64,000 bases of DNA from Halomonas sp. SpR1 (GCF_031010175.1 NZ_JAUAMB010000009.1:87844-151843), one strand, 5' to 3'; shown: positions 52,878 through 61,967, counted from the stretch's first letter. Notes: a model not told the origin generated them from the letters alone. Numbers and translations are program-made.

Positions 52878-53615
52878 TTATATGGCGCGTTGATTAACCC
52901 GCTTGGAGAGCTCTTCCGCGCTCTCTTTGCGCTCTGAGTAACGATCGGTGAGCAGCTCGCTACGATCACGCACTAGCAGTGTGAATTTCACCAACTCTTC
53001 CATGACATCGACGATGCGGTCGTAGAAAGGGGAAGCTTTCATACGGTCGTTATCATCAAACTCCATAAAGGCTTTGGGCACGGAGGATTGATTGGGGATC
53101 GTCAGCATGCGCATCCAGCGCCCCAGAATGCGCAGTTGGTTGACGGTGTTGAAGGACTGCGAACCGCCGCATACCTGCATTACCGCTAACGTCTTGCCCT
53201 GAGTCGGGCGCACGCCACCCAGGGCAAGTGGGATCCAGTCTATCTGCGCTTTCATAATGCCGGTCATCGCACCGTGGCGTTCCGGCGAGCACCACACCAT
53301 GCCTTCTGACCATTGAGCCAACTGACGTAGCTCGTCGACTTTGGGGTGGCTGGCATCTTCTGCATCCGGCAGCGGCAATCCTCTAGGATCAAAGATGCGT
53401 GTTTCGGCGCCCATGGCATTGAGTAAACGTGCGGCTTCTTCAACCGCCAAACGGCTGAAGGAGCGTTCTCTCAGGGAGCCATATAGCAGCAATATTTTAG
53501 GCGCGTGTTCAGAGCGTTGGGGGATACCCAACCGCTCGCAGCTGGGTGGCTCAAAGAGCTCAGCGTCAATATTGGGTAAATCATTGAGGCCAGCAAAATC
53601 ATTAAGTGAGGTCAT
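52878..53615 (-). CDS. arsH: Organoarsenical oxidase/NADPH-FMN reductase ArsH
   Basis: 245-residue Ars[27 protein letters not shown] is the FMN loop, [23 protein letters not shown] the family hallmark. ArsH oxidises trivalent organoarsenicals to less toxic pentavalent forms. First gene of the leftward operon, divergent from the arsC at 53767. Confidence 0.95.
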   Translation of the reverse strand: MTSLNDFAGLNDLPNIDAELFEPPSCERLGIPQRSEHAPKILLLYGSLRERSFSRLAVEEAARLLNAMGAETRIFDPRGLPLPDAEDASHPKVDELRQLAQWSEGMVWCSPERHGAMTGIMKAQIDWIPLALGGVRPTQGKTLAVMQVCGGSQSFNTVNQLRILGRWMRMLTIPNQSSVPKAFMEFDDNDRMKASPFYDRIVDVMEELVKFTLLVRDRSELLTDRYSERKESAEELSKRVNQRAI

Positions 53616-53766
53616 CGCGGTCTCCCAGTTTTGATTCGTAGTAGATTAATGACTCCATCATATATGTTTTTTCGTATATTTCTAGAGCAACTGCTTGTCT
53701 GCAATATTGCCGTCATGATCCCGGCGTAGAGTGACAGCCACTGAATACATAAGAGGCTGTTTATTT
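53616..53766. promoter_or_regulatory. Divergent ars promoter region with TTCTAGA element
   Basis: The 151-base gap between divergent arsH and arsC contains TATATTTCTAGA at 53675-53686. This is the reverse complement of the TCTAGAAATATA half of operator copy 1 near arsR. An imperfect dyad ATATATG-TTTTTT-CGTATAT lies at 53660-53679. This suggests the distant ArsR controls both directions here; no local arsR gene exists. Confidence 0.5.
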
Positions 53767-54180
53767 ATGACCAAGCGCCGCGTGTTGTTTCTCTGCAATG
53801 CTAACTCTGCTCGATCTCTAATGGGGGAGGCGCTGCTTCGTCATATGGCAGATGACCGTTTTGAAGCGTTTAGTGCCGGTTCTGAGCCTGACGAGCCCCA
53901 TGCATTGACCCTTGAGGCATTGCGCAAGCAGGGCCTTCCCACCGAAGGTTTGCGCAGTAAGTCATTGGATGAGTTTGAAAGCGAGAACTTCGATTTTGTC
54001 ATTGTGCTGTGTGACAAGGCCCAGCAAGCGTGTCGTGAATGGCAAGGTGACGCGAATGAAGTGTTTTTCTGGGATATTCGCGATCCGCGCCTGATTGGCA
54101 AGCCAGATGCTTACGAGCAGGCGTTATCCGAAATTCGCCGGCGCCTGCAGCTCTGGCTGCCCCTCCATAAGTCTGATTAA
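53767..54180 (+). CDS. arsC: Arsenate reductase, LMW-phosphatase family (second copy)
   Basis: 137-residue paralogue of the protein at 32797: FLCNANSARSLMGEALL (C-x5-R loop), FVIVLCDKA and FFWDIRDPR. The two are clearly related but divergent in sequence and base composition, pointing to separate acquisition. The ATG at 53767 opens the conserved MTKRRVLFLC. It is followed 24 bases later by a chemoreceptor gene, probably co-transcribed. Confidence 0.92.
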   Translation: MTKRRVLFLCNANSARSLMGEALLRHMADDRFEAFSAGSEPDEPHALTLEALRKQGLPTEGLRSKSLDEFESENFDFVIVLCDKAQQACREWQGDANEVFFWDIRDPRLIGKPDAYEQALSEIRRRLQLWLPLHKSD

Positions 54181-54204
54181 TCTTACTGAAAGGGGCGGGT
54201 CGAG

Positions 54205-55899
54205 ATGAAATGGATCAATAACTTAAGCGTTAAGGCAAGCTGGACGCTCGTGCTAGTTGCGTTCAGTGGTTTGGTGCTCATCATTGGTGCGCTGGGACTG
54301 TTCGCCAACCATTTTGGTCGTGAGGCATTCACGTCGCTTCATGAAAGGGATATGGCGCAAATTAGCAATCTGGATAGCGCCTACTCACAGCTGTTGCGTG
54401 CGCGTATACAAATGAACCGTGCAGCGGAGTTAATCCGTACCCCTTCGTTTGATCGCCCCGAACCACTTATGGAAGAGGCCCAGAGTCTGCTTGATGAGGC
54501 GTCTGAGCATTTCAATCGATTTATAGCCAGTGACTTCGATCAAGATCAGCAGGCGCTGGTTGATCAGTTAGCCGCTAACTATCGATCTTTCGTTAATAAT
54601 AATCTCAGTCTACAGATGATGATGCTTGAAGAGAGCGACGTACCTGGCTTTCTTTCGGGTGAGTCACGGGTGGATGATAGTAGTCAACGGTTTGTAGAGA
54701 GTGCTGAAAACTTTTTTGCTGCTTCCGACCAGCGAGGGAATGACTTGCTTATGCGTTTTGAGCAGGTCTCATCGCTACTCTTTTGGGGCGTAATTGCCGC
54801 GCTTAGCGCTGCGCTGCTAGTGGTAACAGTGGTGGTCTGGGGCGTGCGTAAAAACGTGCTTCGACCTTTGAAGGTGATCACTGGGCACTTCCAGCGCATA
54901 GCTAACGGGGATCTTTCTGCACCTGTAACGGCGTACTCAAGCAATGAAATTGGTCAGCTGTTTAGTGAGTTGGAAAAGATGCAACACTCTTTGACGGCCA
55001 CCGTTAATCGACTCAATGCCAGTAGCCAGCAGGTATACAGTAACAGCCAGGAGATGACCGAGCAGAACCAGCTTCTGGCGAGTCAAACCGACACCCAAGT
55101 ATCAGCCTTGCAGCAAATGGCAGCGAGCTTGGAACAGCTTACCGCCACGGTGAATCAAAATGCTGAAAGCGCGGCACACGTTAATCAATCAACGGCGGAT
55201 GTGTCCCATAAAGCGCGGCAGGGGGATGAGGTGATTAGCCAGTTTATCGCCACTATGGAAGCGATCAATAATCACTCCGAAGAGATTCAAAGCATTATCC
55301 GTATGATTGAAAGCATTGCTTTCCAAACCAATATTTTAGCGCTCAATGCCTCGGTTGAGGCTGCGCGTGCCGGTGAGCACGGGCGTGGATTTGCGGTGGT
55401 CGCCAATGAGGTTCGTGCGCTGGCAACCCGAAGTGCCAATGCCGCCAGCGAGATTCGAACGCGCATTGAAGCGTCGAGTGCGAGTGTCCAGCAGGGTAGC
55501 GTGTTGTCGCAACAGGCTGGTGAGCATACTCGGGCAATTATGCAGGCAGCGAGTAATGTGGATACGCTAATGACGCAAATCACCCACGCTTCCGAGGAGC
55601 AGCGGCGAGGCATTGAAGAGGTCAACCTAGCGGTTGCCCAGATCGATACCACTACCCAGGACACCATGCGTTTAGTTAATCAGGCAGCCCAGAGCGCAGA
55701 GGTGTTGTCCCAGGAAGCCTTGCAGATGCGTGAGTATGCTGGCCAATTTAGCGTGGTCGAAAAAGATCCTAGATCAAATCTAGCTGACGTCAGTGAAGAG
55801 CACGACGAATATCCTGAATGGGAGCAGCTTAGCCACCAAGACGTTGCCATGGCTGATGCCCAAACTCGTCGTCAAACGAGTTTATTGGCCTCCGCTTAG
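54205..55899 (+). CDS. Methyl-accepting chemotaxis protein, four-helix-bundle sensor
   Basis: 564-residue chemoreceptor. Membrane helix 1 lies at residues ~12-32, a periplasmic helical sensor of the 4HB type at ~33-190, membrane helix 2 at ~192-215, HAMP at ~216-268 ([20 protein letters not shown]). The signalling tip [33 protein letters not shown] spans adjacent segments. The periplasmic part has no cysteine. No CheR-binding C-terminal pentapeptide is present. AAAGGGGCGGG precedes the ATG. It lies close behind arsC, so a role in taxis related to arsenic is suggested. Confidence 0.93.
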   Translation: MKWINNLSVKASWTLVLVAFSGLVLIIGALGLFANHFGREAFTSLHERDMAQISNLDSAYSQLLRARIQMNRAAELIRTPSFDRPEPLMEEAQSLLDEASEHFNRFIASDFDQDQQALVDQLAANYRSFVNNNLSLQMMMLEESDVPGFLSGESRVDDSSQRFVESAENFFAASDQRGNDLLMRFEQVSSLLFWGVIAALSAALLVVTVVVWGVRKNVLRPLKVITGHFQRIANGDLSAPVTAYSSNEIGQLFSELEKMQHSLTATVNRLNASSQQVYSNSQEMTEQNQLLASQTDTQVSALQQMAASLEQLTATVNQNAESAAHVNQSTADVSHKARQGDEVISQFIATMEAINNHSEEIQSIIRMIESIAFQTNILALNASVEAARAGEHGRGFAVVANEVRALATRSANAASEIRTRIEASSASVQQGSVLSQQAGEHTRAIMQAASNVDTLMTQITHASEEQRRGIEEVNLAVAQIDTTTQDTMRLVNQAAQSAEVLSQEALQMREYAGQFSVVEKDPRSNLADVSEEHDEYPEWEQLSHQDVAMADAQTRRQTSLLASA

Positions 55900-55975
55900 C
55901 GTTCTGGATTAGGGAATTTGCTTTACTCATTGGCTTACAGCGTTATCATGCGATTTTTTCTGAGCATCATGTAGC

Positions 55976-57115
55976 GTGTTGGTAACCAAGAGGGCACTGG
56001 CCCCGGTCAGTTTATTTATCCAGCGTTTTCTTAACGACCCTATGCTGCTCTCAATGAGTGTGCTATGGGTCGTTTTGTGTTGGCTGGAACCTCAGTCGCT
56101 TAGCAAGATGGCTGAACGGGTTCACTGGACGACCCTGGCGGTGTTGACGGGCCTGATGGTGCTCAGTAGGGCTTTAGAGCTAAGCGGCTATCTAGCCTTC
56201 TGGGGGCGTCGGCTATTAGCCCACTTGCGTGGCGAGCGTCGTCTGGCGGTTGGGTTGGTTATGTTCTCAGCGCTACTCTCGGCGGTAGTCACCAACGATG
56301 TGGCGCTGTTTATTGTGGTGCCGCTGACGCTTAGCCTAGCCGGAATGGCGACACTACCGATTGGGCGTTTGATTGTGTTCGAGGCGCTGGCGGTCAATGC
56401 GGGGTCGTCGCTGAGCCCGATAGGTAATCCACAAAACCTCTATTTATGGCAGCACTCGGGTGTTAGCTTTGGCGAGTTTTTATCAGCCATGTTGCCGCTA
56501 GGTATGGGGCTGATGGTACTGCTGTTACTTCTTGTTCCTTTGGCGTTTCCTAGCGCATTACTACGTTTAGATACAGTGGCAAGCGTACGCAGTGAGCGGT
56601 TGCAAAAGCCGTTATGGGCAGCGCTAATCGGTTACCCGCTATTCTTGTTCGCAGTTGAAATGGGTTGGGCAACCCAGGCAATGGCAGCTGTTTTGCTGGT
56701 GATGTTGATCGTGGCCCGACGGGCGGTGTTTAGCATCGACTGGCTGCTGCTGGTCGTATTTGTCTTAATGTTTGTGAATTTGAGTGTGATCGGTGAGTTG
56801 GGGGTTGTTCAGCAGATGATTGGCTCCATGCAGCAGTGGCCGGGGGGTGATACCAGCGTCGGTGTGCTGCTCTCACAGCTGTTATCCAACGTGCCGGCAA
56901 CGTTGGTTCTTGCCCAGCAGAGTGAGTGGCAGCCGCTCGCCTGGGGCGTCAGCGTGGGTGGTTTTGGTGTAGTGATTGGTTCAATGGCTAATTTAATCGC
57001 GCTACGGTTGGCACGACAGCCAGGGATGTTGATGGAGTTTCATCGCTGGTCGATTCCCATGCTGGGGCTTGGCTGGCTGTTTGCTGCAGTGTGGACAAGC
57101 GCCCTGGCTAGGTAA
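55976..57115 (+). CDS. ArsB/CitM-superfamily (YbiR-like) membrane transporter
   Basis: 379-residue membrane protein of the ion-transporter superfamily with about ten helices. The hallmark loops are VVTNDVALFIVVPLTL and AGSSLSPIGNPQNLYLWQHSG. It resembles E. coli YbiR rather than true ArsB. The neighbourhood makes arsenite or another anion possible, but other members carry carboxylates or sodium. The GTG start at 55976 is uncertain; ATG 56042 is an alternative. Confidence 0.82.
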   Translation: MLVTKRALAPVSLFIQRFLNDPMLLSMSVLWVVLCWLEPQSLSKMAERVHWTTLAVLTGLMVLSRALELSGYLAFWGRRLLAHLRGERRLAVGLVMFSALLSAVVTNDVALFIVVPLTLSLAGMATLPIGRLIVFEALAVNAGSSLSPIGNPQNLYLWQHSGVSFGEFLSAMLPLGMGLMVLLLLLVPLAFPSALLRLDTVASVRSERLQKPLWAALIGYPLFLFAVEMGWATQAMAAVLLVMLIVARRAVFSIDWLLLVVFVLMFVNLSVIGELGVVQQMIGSMQQWPGGDTSVGVLLSQLLSNVPATLVLAQQSEWQPLAWGVSVGGFGVVIGSMANLIALRLARQPGMLMEFHRWSIPMLGLGWLFAAVWTSALAR

Positions 57116-57131
57116 CAGTGCCAGGGCGTTT
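57100..57131. terminator. Terminator overlapping the transporter stop
   Basis: CGCCCTGGC/GCCAGGGCG, 9 bp with an 11-base loop that contains the TAA stop at 57113, followed by TTTACC. It lies between convergent genes. Confidence 0.6.
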
Positions 57132-57162
57132 ACCAGCGAGGTTCTATCGCTACAGAGCGCGA

Positions 57163-58350
57163 TTAGTCGATTAGCTCGACGGCCACTGCCGTTGCTTCAC
57201 CCCCGCCAATACATAGGCTTGCAATGCCGCGCTTGCCGCCTTTAGTGCGCAGGGCATGAATCAGGGTGGCAATAATACGTGAGCCGGTAGAACCAATCGG
57301 GTGGCCTTGGGCGCAGGCGCCACCAAACACATTGACCTTGTCATGGGGCAGACCCAAGTCATCCATGGCCATCAGTGTCACCACCGCGAAGGCTTCGTTA
57401 ATTTCGAATAGATCGACGTCATTAACGCCCCAGTCGAGCTTTTTCATCAGCTTTTCAATCGCACCCACCGGCGCGATGGTGAACTCGCTAGGATGGCGAG
57501 AGTGTGTCGAGTGACCCAGCATGCGCGCAAGTGGCTTAATACCGTGCTGATCGGCTGCTGTTTGGCTGGCCAGGATAAGTGCCGAAGCGCCGTCGGAAAT
57601 TGAGCTGGCATTGGCGGCGGTAATCGTTCCGTCTTTGGCAAAAGCAGGGCGAAGCTGGCGGATTTTATCGAGTTTGGCTTGGAAGGGCTGTTCATCGTGC
57701 TCGACCAGGGTTTCGCCCTGGCGAGAGGTGACCATAACGGGTGCCATCTCGGTGCTTAAGTGGCCTGCGTTAGTAGCGGCCATGGCGCGCTCAAGGGAGG
57801 CTATGGCAAAGTCATCCAGGCGCTCGCGGGTATAACCGCGATCCGAGGCCACATCCTGAGCAAACACACCCATTAGTTTGCCCGTTTCGGCATCTTCCAG
57901 CCCATCCAAAAACATATGGTCTTTGAGCTCGCCGTGGCCCAGACGATAGCCGCCGCGCGCCTTGGTTAGCACGTGAGGGGCGTTAGACATCGACTCCATG
58001 CCGCCCGCCAGTAAAATATCGCCACTGCCGGCCTTGATTAAATCATGGGCAAGCATGGTGGCTTTCATGCCCGAACCGCATAGCTTATTAATCGTGGTGG
58101 CGCCATTGACATCCGGAATACCCGCCTGGCGCATAGCCTGACGTGCTGGCCCCTGTTTAACGCCTGCAGGCAGTACGCAGCCCATAATGCCTTCGCTGAT
58201 GGCAGCAGGGTCAATGCCGGACGCTTCAATCGCTGCTTTGATGGCGACCGCGCCAAGCTCGGGCGCTGTCATGCTCGCCAGGCTGCCCATCATGCCGCCC
58301 ATCGGCGTACGTTTGGCAGCGAGGAATACAACATCAGTGGGGTTACTCAT
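57163..58350 (-). CDS. Acetyl-CoA C-acetyltransferase (thiolase)
   Basis: 395-residue thiolase. Acyl-accepting cysteine in NKLCGSGMKA, GGMESMSNAPH, the histidine loop GGACAQGHPIGSTGSRI and the second cysteine in ASLCIGGGEATAVAVE are all present. It cleaves or forms acetoacetyl-CoA or longer 3-ketoacyl-CoA. It is transcribed away from a TetR gene and sits beside the acyl-CoA activating and oxidising genes, so a degradative role is likely. Confidence 0.94.
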   Translation of the reverse strand: MSNPTDVVFLAAKRTPMGGMMGSLASMTAPELGAVAIKAAIEASGIDPAAISEGIMGCVLPAGVKQGPARQAMRQAGIPDVNGATTINKLCGSGMKATMLAHDLIKAGSGDILLAGGMESMSNAPHVLTKARGGYRLGHGELKDHMFLDGLEDAETGKLMGVFAQDVASDRGYTRERLDDFAIASLERAMAATNAGHLSTEMAPVMVTSRQGETLVEHDEQPFQAKLDKIRQLRPAFAKDGTITAANASSISDGASALILASQTAADQHGIKPLARMLGHSTHSRHPSEFTIAPVGAIEKLMKKLDWGVNDVDLFEINEAFAVVTLMAMDDLGLPHDKVNVFGGACAQGHPIGSTGSRIIATLIHALRTKGGKRGIASLCIGGGEATAVAVELID

Positions 58351-58443
58351 GGCGAATCTCCTTCATGTTTATTGTGATTATCATGCCGAGTAGTCGGTGA
58401 TACGTTGACCCGTAGGCGGTGCTGTGGTTTTCTCCAGAGTAAC

Positions 58444-58453
58444 CAAGCAAGCG
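58444..58453. promoter_or_regulatory. Candidate TetR operator half (CAAGCAAGCG)
   Basis: CAAGCAAGCG, followed by CTAG, lies 14 bases before the tetR ATG and between the divergent thiolase and tetR genes. The same 10-mer occurs in reverse orientation at 61844-61853 before the acyl-CoA dehydrogenase, suggesting one regulator for both. Confidence 0.5.
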
Positions 58454-58467
58454 CTAGTGTAAACGAC

Positions 58468-59046
58468 ATGAATGTAATGAATGCATCTCCTCGCCGCAAG
58501 GAATTGACGCGCCTCGCTGCCCAGCTATTCGTCCAAGAGGGCTTTGACCGCACGACGGTGCGCATGCTGGCGCAGGAAATGGGCATCAAGTCCGGTAGCT
58601 TGTTTCATCATTTTAAAGATAAGCAGGAAATCCTCGCGGCGGTCATCGAAGAGGGCACTCAAAATGCCTTGGTGATTGCGCGCAAAGCCTTGGATGAGTG
58701 TGCTGAAGATCCTGAAGTACGACTGCGCGCTATGGCCCGTGCTCATTTGGAGACCCTGTTTACCGATCGCAATGCCCATGTGGTGGCACTGTTTGAGTGG
58801 CGCCGACTCGACCCTGCGGCCAGCGCCCATCTGAGCCACCTACGCGATGCTTACGAGGCGTTATGGGTCGCGGTTATTGACGATGCATTGGAAGCGGGGT
58901 TGATCCATGGTGACCGCTTTCTTGTCTCGCGCTTTGTACTGGGGGCGCTAAACTGGACGGTTCGCTGGTACGACCCCAACGGCCCACGCTCGCCCGATGA
59001 CCTCGCTGATGAGCTTGTTGCCATGATTATGCCTACCTCTGCTTGA
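58468..59046 (+). CDS. TetR/AcrR-family transcriptional regulator
   Basis: ~192-residue repressor. The N-terminal HTH reads RKELTRLAAQLFVQEGFDRTTVRMLAQEMGIKSGSLFHHFKDKQEIL over adjoining helices; the C-terminal ligand domain (EWRRLDPAASAHLSHLRDAY) resembles regulators of fatty-acid or short-chain acyl-CoA genes. Start at ATG 58468 or 58477. Divergent from the thiolase and upstream of the acyl-CoA synthetase, which it probably controls with an acyl-CoA as effector (inference). Confidence 0.9.
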   Translation: MNVMNASPRRKELTRLAAQLFVQEGFDRTTVRMLAQEMGIKSGSLFHHFKDKQEILAAVIEEGTQNALVIARKALDECAEDPEVRLRAMARAHLETLFTDRNAHVVALFEWRRLDPAASAHLSHLRDAYEALWVAVIDDALEAGLIHGDRFLVSRFVLGALNWTVRWYDPNGPRSPDDLADELVAMIMPTSA

Positions 59047-59147
59047 TGCCTCGATAACGGCGACTTCGACTAACGTCTAGCGCGACAATTTATAACAGTG
59101 CTTGCTCTCTGCGCCGATTACTTTTAGCGTTGCTCTTATCTTTAAGC

Positions 59148-59162
59148 TTACGTTAACGTCAA
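59148..59162. promoter_or_regulatory. Palindromic LiuR-like site upstream of acyl-CoA synthetase
   Basis: TTACGTTAACGTCAA has a perfect ACGTTAACGT core, 74 bases before the synthetase ATG. It resembles the ACGT-centred operator described for MerR-type LiuR regulators of acyl-CoA catabolism; no liuR is in the window. Low confidence. Confidence 0.35.
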
Positions 59163-59235
59163 CGGCTAAATATAACAACACTGCTGGCGCCTATTCTCAC
59201 TACGAGCTCATTTCCAATAACACAAGAGAGCCATC

Positions 59236-60906
59236 ATGACAGCGACATCACAATCACTGCCCGACTATCACCACTACCTCAATAATTTCTCCGTGGATAG
59301 CGTAATCGCCCGCCTGGATGACCACCAGGATGGCTTGCTGAATGCCTATGAAGCCTGCTGTGGGCGTCATGTGCGTGAGGGGCGTGGCGAGGTGTTGGCG
59401 CTGGTGCAGGAAGACACCGAAGGCAACATGCATACCCTGACCTACGCCGAGCTTGATGAGCAGAGCGCGAAGCTGGCGGGGTGGTTTGTATCCCAAGGGT
59501 TGGGTAAAGGCGACCGCATTGCCTGCATGCTGCCGCGGACACCGCAGCTGTTGATTGCAGTGCTCGCCACATGGCGTATTGGCGCGGTTTATCAGCCGCT
59601 GTTTACGGCTTTTGGGCCCGATGCGGTGGACTATCGGCTGGGGCGAGCGGATACCAGGTTGGTGATTACTGATCACGCTAACCGCTATAAGTTTGATGGC
59701 CTTAGCCAGTGCCCGCCGGTGCTGGCGGTAGGAGGGGCAACCAGCGAGCACGCCAATGATCGCGACTGGCAGGCAGCATTGACGTATACGTCAATGAGCG
59801 ACACGCCGCCGCGGCTCTCACCCGAAGAGCCATTTCTGCAAATGTTCACCTCCGGTACCGTGGGTAAGCCCAAAGGTGTTGCCGTTCCGTTGGCGGGTAT
59901 GACCGCTTTTGCGATCTATATGGAGCTGGCCATTGACCTGCGTGATGACGACCGTTTCTGGAATATGGCCGACCCTGGCTGGGCCTATGGCCTTTACTAT
60001 GCGATCACCGGGCCACTGTTGCTCGGTGTGACGACGCATTTTTGCGAGGCAGGGTTTAGCGCCGAAGGGGCGCTGGCGTTTATGAAGCGCCACCACATCA
60101 CTAATTTTGCCGCTGCGCCGACTGCTTACCGGCTGATGAAGGCATCCGGCCTGTTTGATGATGCCCATGAAACCCTCGAGCTGCGTGCTGCTAGTTCGGC
60201 GGGTGAGCCTCTAAACACGGAAGTGGTGACCTGGGTGGAAAAGTCGCTGGGCTGCCCGGTTATGGATCACTACGGCCAAACTGAAACCGGCATGACGTGC
60301 AATAACCACCACGCCCTTGATCACCTCAAGCATGTGGGCGCAATGGGCGTGCCGATGCCGGGTTATCGCCTGGCGATTTTGGACGCGGAGTATCACGAGC
60401 TGCCCGCCGGGGAGCCGGGAGTCCTTGCTGTGGATATCAAAAATTCACCAGCGCATTTCTTCCAGGGCTATACCTGGCAAGAGAAGAACCCCTTCGTAGA
60501 AGGTTATTACCTAACGGGCGACGTGGTGATCCGTAATGAAGATGGCACCTTTCAGTTTGCCGGCCGCGATGACGATATTATTACCACGGCGGGTTACCGC
60601 GTGGGGCCAACGGATGTCGAGAATAGTGTGATGACGCATCCTGCCGTCGCTGAATCGGCAGCGGTAGGGCAGCCCGATGAGATCCGCGGTGAGGTGATCA
60701 AATCGTATATCGTGCTGCGCGAAGGCTATGAGGCGAGTGACGAGCTTGCTGATGAGATCAAACAGCGGGTGCGGGAGCGGCTATCAACCCACGCCTTCCC
60801 ACGCATTATTGAGTTTGTCGAGGAGCTGCCTAAAACCCCTAGCGGCAAGATTCAGCGCTTTAAATTGCGCGCCCAGGCGGTAGAAGAAGCCAAGGCTGCC
60901 AAGTAA
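59236..60906 (+). CDS. AMP-binding acyl-CoA synthetase (acetyl/medium-chain type)
   Basis: 556-residue ANL-superfamily enzyme: P-loop FTSGTVGKPKGVAVPL, GQTETGMTCNNHH, GYYLTGDVV, the hinge GRDDDIITTAGYRVGPTDVE and catalytic lysine in PKTPSGKIQRFKLR. It is closer to acetyl-/propionyl- or ACSM-like synthetases than to FadD at 16312. It likely activates a short or medium acid before oxidation by the SDR, acyl-CoA dehydrogenase and thiolase encoded around it. GAGAG precedes the ATG. Confidence 0.92.
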   Translation: MTATSQSLPDYHHYLNNFSVDSVIARLDDHQDGLLNAYEACCGRHVREGRGEVLALVQEDTEGNMHTLTYAELDEQSAKLAGWFVSQGLGKGDRIACMLPRTPQLLIAVLATWRIGAVYQPLFTAFGPDAVDYRLGRADTRLVITDHANRYKFDGLSQCPPVLAVGGATSEHANDRDWQAALTYTSMSDTPPRLSPEEPFLQMFTSGTVGKPKGVAVPLAGMTAFAIYMELAIDLRDDDRFWNMADPGWAYGLYYAITGPLLLGVTTHFCEAGFSAEGALAFMKRHHITNFAAAPTAYRLMKASGLFDDAHETLELRAASSAGEPLNTEVVTWVEKSLGCPVMDHYGQTETGMTCNNHHALDHLKHVGAMGVPMPGYRLAILDAEYHELPAGEPGVLAVDIKNSPAHFFQGYTWQEKNPFVEGYYLTGDVVIRNEDGTFQFAGRDDDIITTAGYRVGPTDVENSVMTHPAVAESAAVGQPDEIRGEVIKSYIVLREGYEASDELADEIKQRVRERLSTHAFPRIIEFVEELPKTPSGKIQRFKLRAQAVEEAKAAK

Positions 60907-60943
60907 ATATAAGCCATCCACAACAACCACAGGGAATACGGTT

Positions 60944-61711
60944 ATGCAGGTTAAGGATAATACGTTTTTAATTACCGGCGCCGCTTCGGGGCTAGGGGCA
61001 GCAACCGCTGAGCGGTTAGTCGCGGCGGGTGCTCGCGTCGTTTTGTGCGATCTAAACGATAGTGTCAAAACCCATGCTGAGCAGTTGGGGGAGCAGGCTC
61101 AAGCGTGCCTGGCGGATATCACCTCAGCCGAACAAATGCAGCAGGCGGTCGATAAAGCGGTAGCGCTGGGTGGTGATCGTGGGCTTTCGGGGGTAGTTCA
61201 CTGCGCAGGCGTGGTTAGCGTGGCCAAGTTGGTGGATCGTGAGGGTAACCCGGCTGATTTAGACAGCTACGCTAAAACGATCAATATCAACCTAATCGGC
61301 ACTTTTAACGTTATGCGACTTGCGGCTGCCGCGATGGCTAAAAATGCGCCTAATGAGAGTGGCGAGCGTGGGGTGATCATTAATACCGCTTCTATTGCCG
61401 CTTTTGATGGACAGGTAGGGCAGTGTGCCTACAGTGCCTCTAAAGCGGGTGTTGTGGGTATGAGTCTTCCCGCTGCCCGTGAGCTATCCCGGCATGCTAT
61501 TCGGGTCATGGCCATCGCGCCGGGCGTATTTGAAACGCCGATGATGAGCGAAATTCCCGACGAAGCTGCCCAGGCGCTAGCAGCCGCAGTGCCTTTTCCT
61601 AAGCGGTTGGGTAAGCCGGATGAGTTTGCGCAACTCGCCGAGCAAATTATTACCAATCCCATGCTTAACGGCGAGTTGATCCGTTTGGACGGCGGCATTC
61701 GCATGCAGTAA
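60944..61711 (+). CDS. SDR 3-hydroxyacyl-CoA dehydrogenase (HSD10-like)
   Basis: 255-residue short-chain dehydrogenase: cofactor loop [15 protein letters not shown], Asp in VLCDLND (NAD preference), catalytic Tyr-Lys in [10 protein letters not shown], and [15 protein letters not shown]. It matches type-2 3-hydroxyacyl-CoA dehydrogenases acting in fatty-acid and isoleucine breakdown. It lies 37 bases after the acyl-CoA synthetase, so it is in the same operon. Confidence 0.92.
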   Translation: MQVKDNTFLITGAASGLGAATAERLVAAGARVVLCDLNDSVKTHAEQLGEQAQACLADITSAEQMQQAVDKAVALGGDRGLSGVVHCAGVVSVAKLVDREGNPADLDSYAKTININLIGTFNVMRLAAAAMAKNAPNESGERGVIINTASIAAFDGQVGQCAYSASKAGVVGMSLPAARELSRHAIRVMAIAPGVFETPMMSEIPDEAAQALAAAVPFPKRLGKPDEFAQLAEQIITNPMLNGELIRLDGGIRMQ

Positions 61712-61745
61712 GTGGGTGGTAAGTAGAAGGCAGCAAAATAAAACG

Positions 61746-61775
61746 ACTCGTCGGCTTTTGGCTGGCGAGTTTTTT
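61746..61775 (+). terminator. Terminator after the SDR gene
   Basis: ACTCGTCGGC/GCTGGCGAGT, ten pairs with two G-U wobbles and loop TTTTG, then a T-run. Confidence 0.85.
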
Positions 61776-61837
61776 ATGATTGGTGTTAGGGGCTTACAAA
61801 GCGCGCTACCAAAGTTGTAGGGAGTTTTTAGGCTTAA

Positions 61838-61855
61838 TTCAAACGCTTGCTTGAC
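61838..61855. promoter_or_regulatory. Secondary operator candidate before acyl-CoA dehydrogenase
   Basis: CAAAC-GCTT-GCTTG is a weaker PsrA-like arrangement that also includes the reverse complement of the CAAGCAAGCG element at 58444. It may be the site of the TetR regulator or of PsrA. Confidence 0.45.
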
Positions 61856-61877
61856 TCTGTAGGTCTTGCGCGCTAAT

Positions 61878-61897
61878 TTTCAAACATGCGTTTGAAA
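61878..61897. promoter_or_regulatory. PsrA-type operator before acyl-CoA dehydrogenase
   Basis: TTTCAAAC-ATGC-GTTTGAAA has perfect 8-bp arms, an excellent match to the PsrA consensus, 71 bases before the ATG. With the fadD site it points to a fatty-acid-responsive regulon. Confidence 0.75.
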
Positions 61898-61967
61898 GCC
61901 GTGAGTTTATAAGTACATTTATTAAGTGTAGAGCGGCTCTCAACCACCCCATTTCAGGAGAAGTGCG

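Noticed and set aside
55976..57115. True ArsB arsenite pump
   Set aside because: The protein fits the wider superfamily (YbiR-like); position outside the ars operons and a different sequence from ArsB argue against naming it arsB.
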